This document shows, piece after piece, positions 62,427 to 64,000 of a DNA stretch of 64,000 nucleotides. This stretch comes from Glandiceps talaboti. Taxonomy: Eukaryota; Hemichordata; Enteropneusta; Spengelidae. Location of the stretch: assembly GCF_964340395.1 (NCBI RefSeq), contig NC_135557.1, forward strand, positions 25,980,114-26,044,113, in the 5' to 3' direction. The position numbers were made by a program, and so were the translations under genes. Each line of letters starts with the position of its first letter. Position 1 is the stretch's first letter. The notes beneath the pieces were generated by a model. That model saw nothing but the letters and a program-made list of their open reading frames with translations, was not told the origin of the DNA and ran no database searches.

Positions 62427-62696
62427 CAGGGGTGAACAAATCCACTGGTCCTGGGTCCGGGACTAGTGATTTTTTTGGGCGGACCACACAAATTTTACCT
62501 TGTCTGGTCCATCGGACCAGTACCTTACTGTTAATAACTATGTTAAAAAGTCATCTGAATATACAGATTCATAGGCAAGATTTAATGTTTCACATTAGCA
62601 GGACCTGGGACCACTCATTCTTTCAGCAGGACCACTGGATTTTTTAAGGCAATGGTCCGGGGACCACCAGTTCACAAAATGATTTGTTAACCCCTG
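62427..62696. mobile_element. 270-bp MITE, CAGGGGTGAACAAATC ends
   Basis: Left CAGGGGTGAACAAATC and right GATTTGTTAACCCCTG are inverted copies. The interior has repeated GGTCC/GGACC motifs that can pair. CAGGGG ends suggest hAT. The flanks share only AATT. Confidence 0.8.
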
Positions 62697-62810
62697 AATT
62701 CCATGGAAATATCTTCAAAACTGTTACAACCCCCACCCCACCCCCTCCATTACTATAAGGACTTCCTTAACCTCATCCATCAAAGCCTTCCGACTATAGA
62801 CCATACTACA

Positions 62811-63040
62811 GGGCTCAAAATTAACAGTACAAAGACTACCAATTCTTTCATGGGGCAACCATAATTTGCAGCTGGTAGCCAAACTCTGGCTACCAATGAT
62901 TATACTATGATTTAAAGGATGGAAGATTTACAGACATAAAAGTATTTTAATAACAAACATATTTCCAAGAGGAGAATATTGATTTCAGTTCAGGAATATA
63001 GGACTACTGATCACCATCCTTGACACTATGACTAACCAAA
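62811..63040. mobile_element. Truncated relative of the 56069 MITE
   Basis: Begins CAGGGCTCAAAATTAACAGT and parallels the 56069 copy through CAGGAATATAGGACTACTG and CACCATCCTTG, but lacks a matching right terminus. Confidence 0.7.
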
Positions 63041-63071
63041 GAAAAAAGTCTTGGATTAGTGTATATCTTAC

Positions 63072-63128
63072 CTGCAAACAAACACCGGACTTGTCTGCTT
63101 GAAAAGTAGATGCTTACATCTGACTGTT
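63072..63128 (-). CDS. Sdhc: Candidate upstream SDHC exon (presequence)
   Basis: A 57-nt stretch with a pyrimidine-rich CTACAG acceptor and a strong CAG/GTAAGA donor. In the frame needed by the next exon it reads TVRCKHLLFKQTSPVFVC then R, basic and free of acidic residues like a mitochondrial presequence. An alternative acceptor lies six bases further in. A possible start exon is the minus-strand ATG at 63955 (MSLLSVKARIFLYY), but its donor phase fits only the alternative acceptor. Tentative. Confidence 0.35.
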
Positions 63129-63129
63129 C

Positions 63130-64000
63130 TGTAGAGAAAAAAAGACAAACTGTGAGAAGTTTGTGCAGACTCAGAGGAGACTGGCATTTCAGATCAATTA
63201 CAAGTATATTACTTTGCCACAACACTTGGACCTGGACTGTACCAGTTTGTGAAAGAGGTGACATAGGTGACTCAAAACAACATGTCAAAGCTTATGGGGA
63301 GAGTGATACACTTGCATTTCAATTTATTCCACTAATGTTGTCAGACTGCAAAATCAATACAAAACTTGAAAACATTATTGAGATGTATTACTAGGTGTTG
63401 TGTATATCTATTGTGAAAACTCACCTATGTACACATCATGTGAACCTAGGTCTGGTATTGAAATTCTAGAACAAAACCTGCTTATGGGTAAAGGCACAAA
63501 ATGATACCACATGGTGTAATCATGGAAGTATTTCCATGATGTAATGCAGTAGTTATGTAACAATAGTTTTTGTAACATGGAGATTAATGAAAACATCACC
63601 GGGTATTAAATACTGTTTGGAATAAGCCTACAACTGTACTTTCAAACATTCTCCTTCAATGGTACAAGTAATATGGAATATTAAAGTCCTTCACCGCCCG
63701 GCATTTACATTGTTACTTGCAAGTTGCTGTTGCCAGCTACATAACATTAACAGTTATACAAGGTCATCCAATGTCAAATTTGTAGACGAGAAAAGTGTTT
63801 CCACAGTACATTTCCCTTGTCTCTTACAAAATGTCTGCTTGAGCAAAGGAGGTTAGTTACTGATTTACACAATCGACCACAATAACAAGTCCAAATGCAC
63901 ATAGCTTGTTACTGTAGTACAAAAAAATCCGAGCCTTGACCGAAAGTAATGACATTTCGATGAACTCTTCTGATGAGGTCACACGTACACTAACTTTTGG
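63130..64000. other. Upstream SDHC region
   Basis: Probably holds the SDHC start exon and promoter. The best ATG is 63955 on the minus strand (MSLLSVKARIFLYY). ORFs on the plus strand here have no support. Confidence 0.35.

Noticed and set aside
63004-63288. 94-codon minus-strand ORF as SDHC first exon in its own frame
   Set aside because: It ends phase 1, while the next SDHC exon needs phase 2; a different frame over a shorter segment fits instead.

Overview
This is eukaryotic nuclear DNA. Genes are split into short exons with GT-AG introns, and the rest is AT-rich and full of minisatellites, microsatellites and short inverted-repeat (MITE-like) elements. The protein families point to a bilaterian animal, most likely an invertebrate (for example a non-vertebrate deuterostome or a lophotrochozoan). 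I cannot name the species. There are no prokaryotic operons and no CRISPR array, and I saw no tRNA or rRNA gene.

Five protein-coding genes can be supported. (1) A Kirrel/nephrin-type immunoglobulin adhesion receptor on the minus strand. Its signal-peptide exon lies at 23.3-23.4 kb and its Ig domains 1-4 lie between 10.9 and 2.8 kb; the rest runs off the left edge. (2) A PKNOX/PREP-type TALE homeobox gene on the minus strand, with seven coding exons from 36.7 to 30.4 kb and a probable CpG-containing promoter near 40.4-41.6 kb. (3) A one-exon uncharacterised lysine/arginine-rich protein on the minus strand (45.4-46.0 kb). (4) TMEM218, a ciliary transition-zone membrane protein, complete in three exons on the plus strand (47.8-55.2 kb). 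(5) SDHC, the cytochrome b560 subunit of mitochondrial complex II, on the minus strand with four secure exons (62.2-59.5 kb); its 5' end is not resolved. Every exon join given was checked by hand for GT-AG borders and matching codon phase.

The most striking observation is a shared architecture of the repeat-filled introns. In five introns from four genes (Kirrel Ig3-Ig4, PKNOX introns after coding exons 2 and 4, TMEM218 intron 2, SDHC intron after the SICHR exon), a tandem array occupies most of the intron. In each, the repeat unit starts inside the 3' end of the upstream exon and carries that exon's own 5' splice site, so exon end plus donor has been copied about 10 to 27 times. In a sixth case the last TMEM218 exon has its coding tail and stop codon tandemly copied in the 3' UTR. 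This looks like a repeated, exon-anchored mode of intron expansion that leaves ladders of decoy 5' splice sites.

The gene neighbourhood also seems ancient. PKNOX2 and TMEM218 are head-to-head neighbours on human 11q24 with KIRREL3 nearby, and KIRREL1 and SDHC lie together on 1q23. The window therefore looks like an unduplicated ancestral linkage group. Other items of interest are an RFX X-box spanning the TMEM218 start codon, a PBX/PREP motif in the putative PKNOX promoter, a 180-bp inverted-repeat element with a 9-bp target duplication, and several MITE families.
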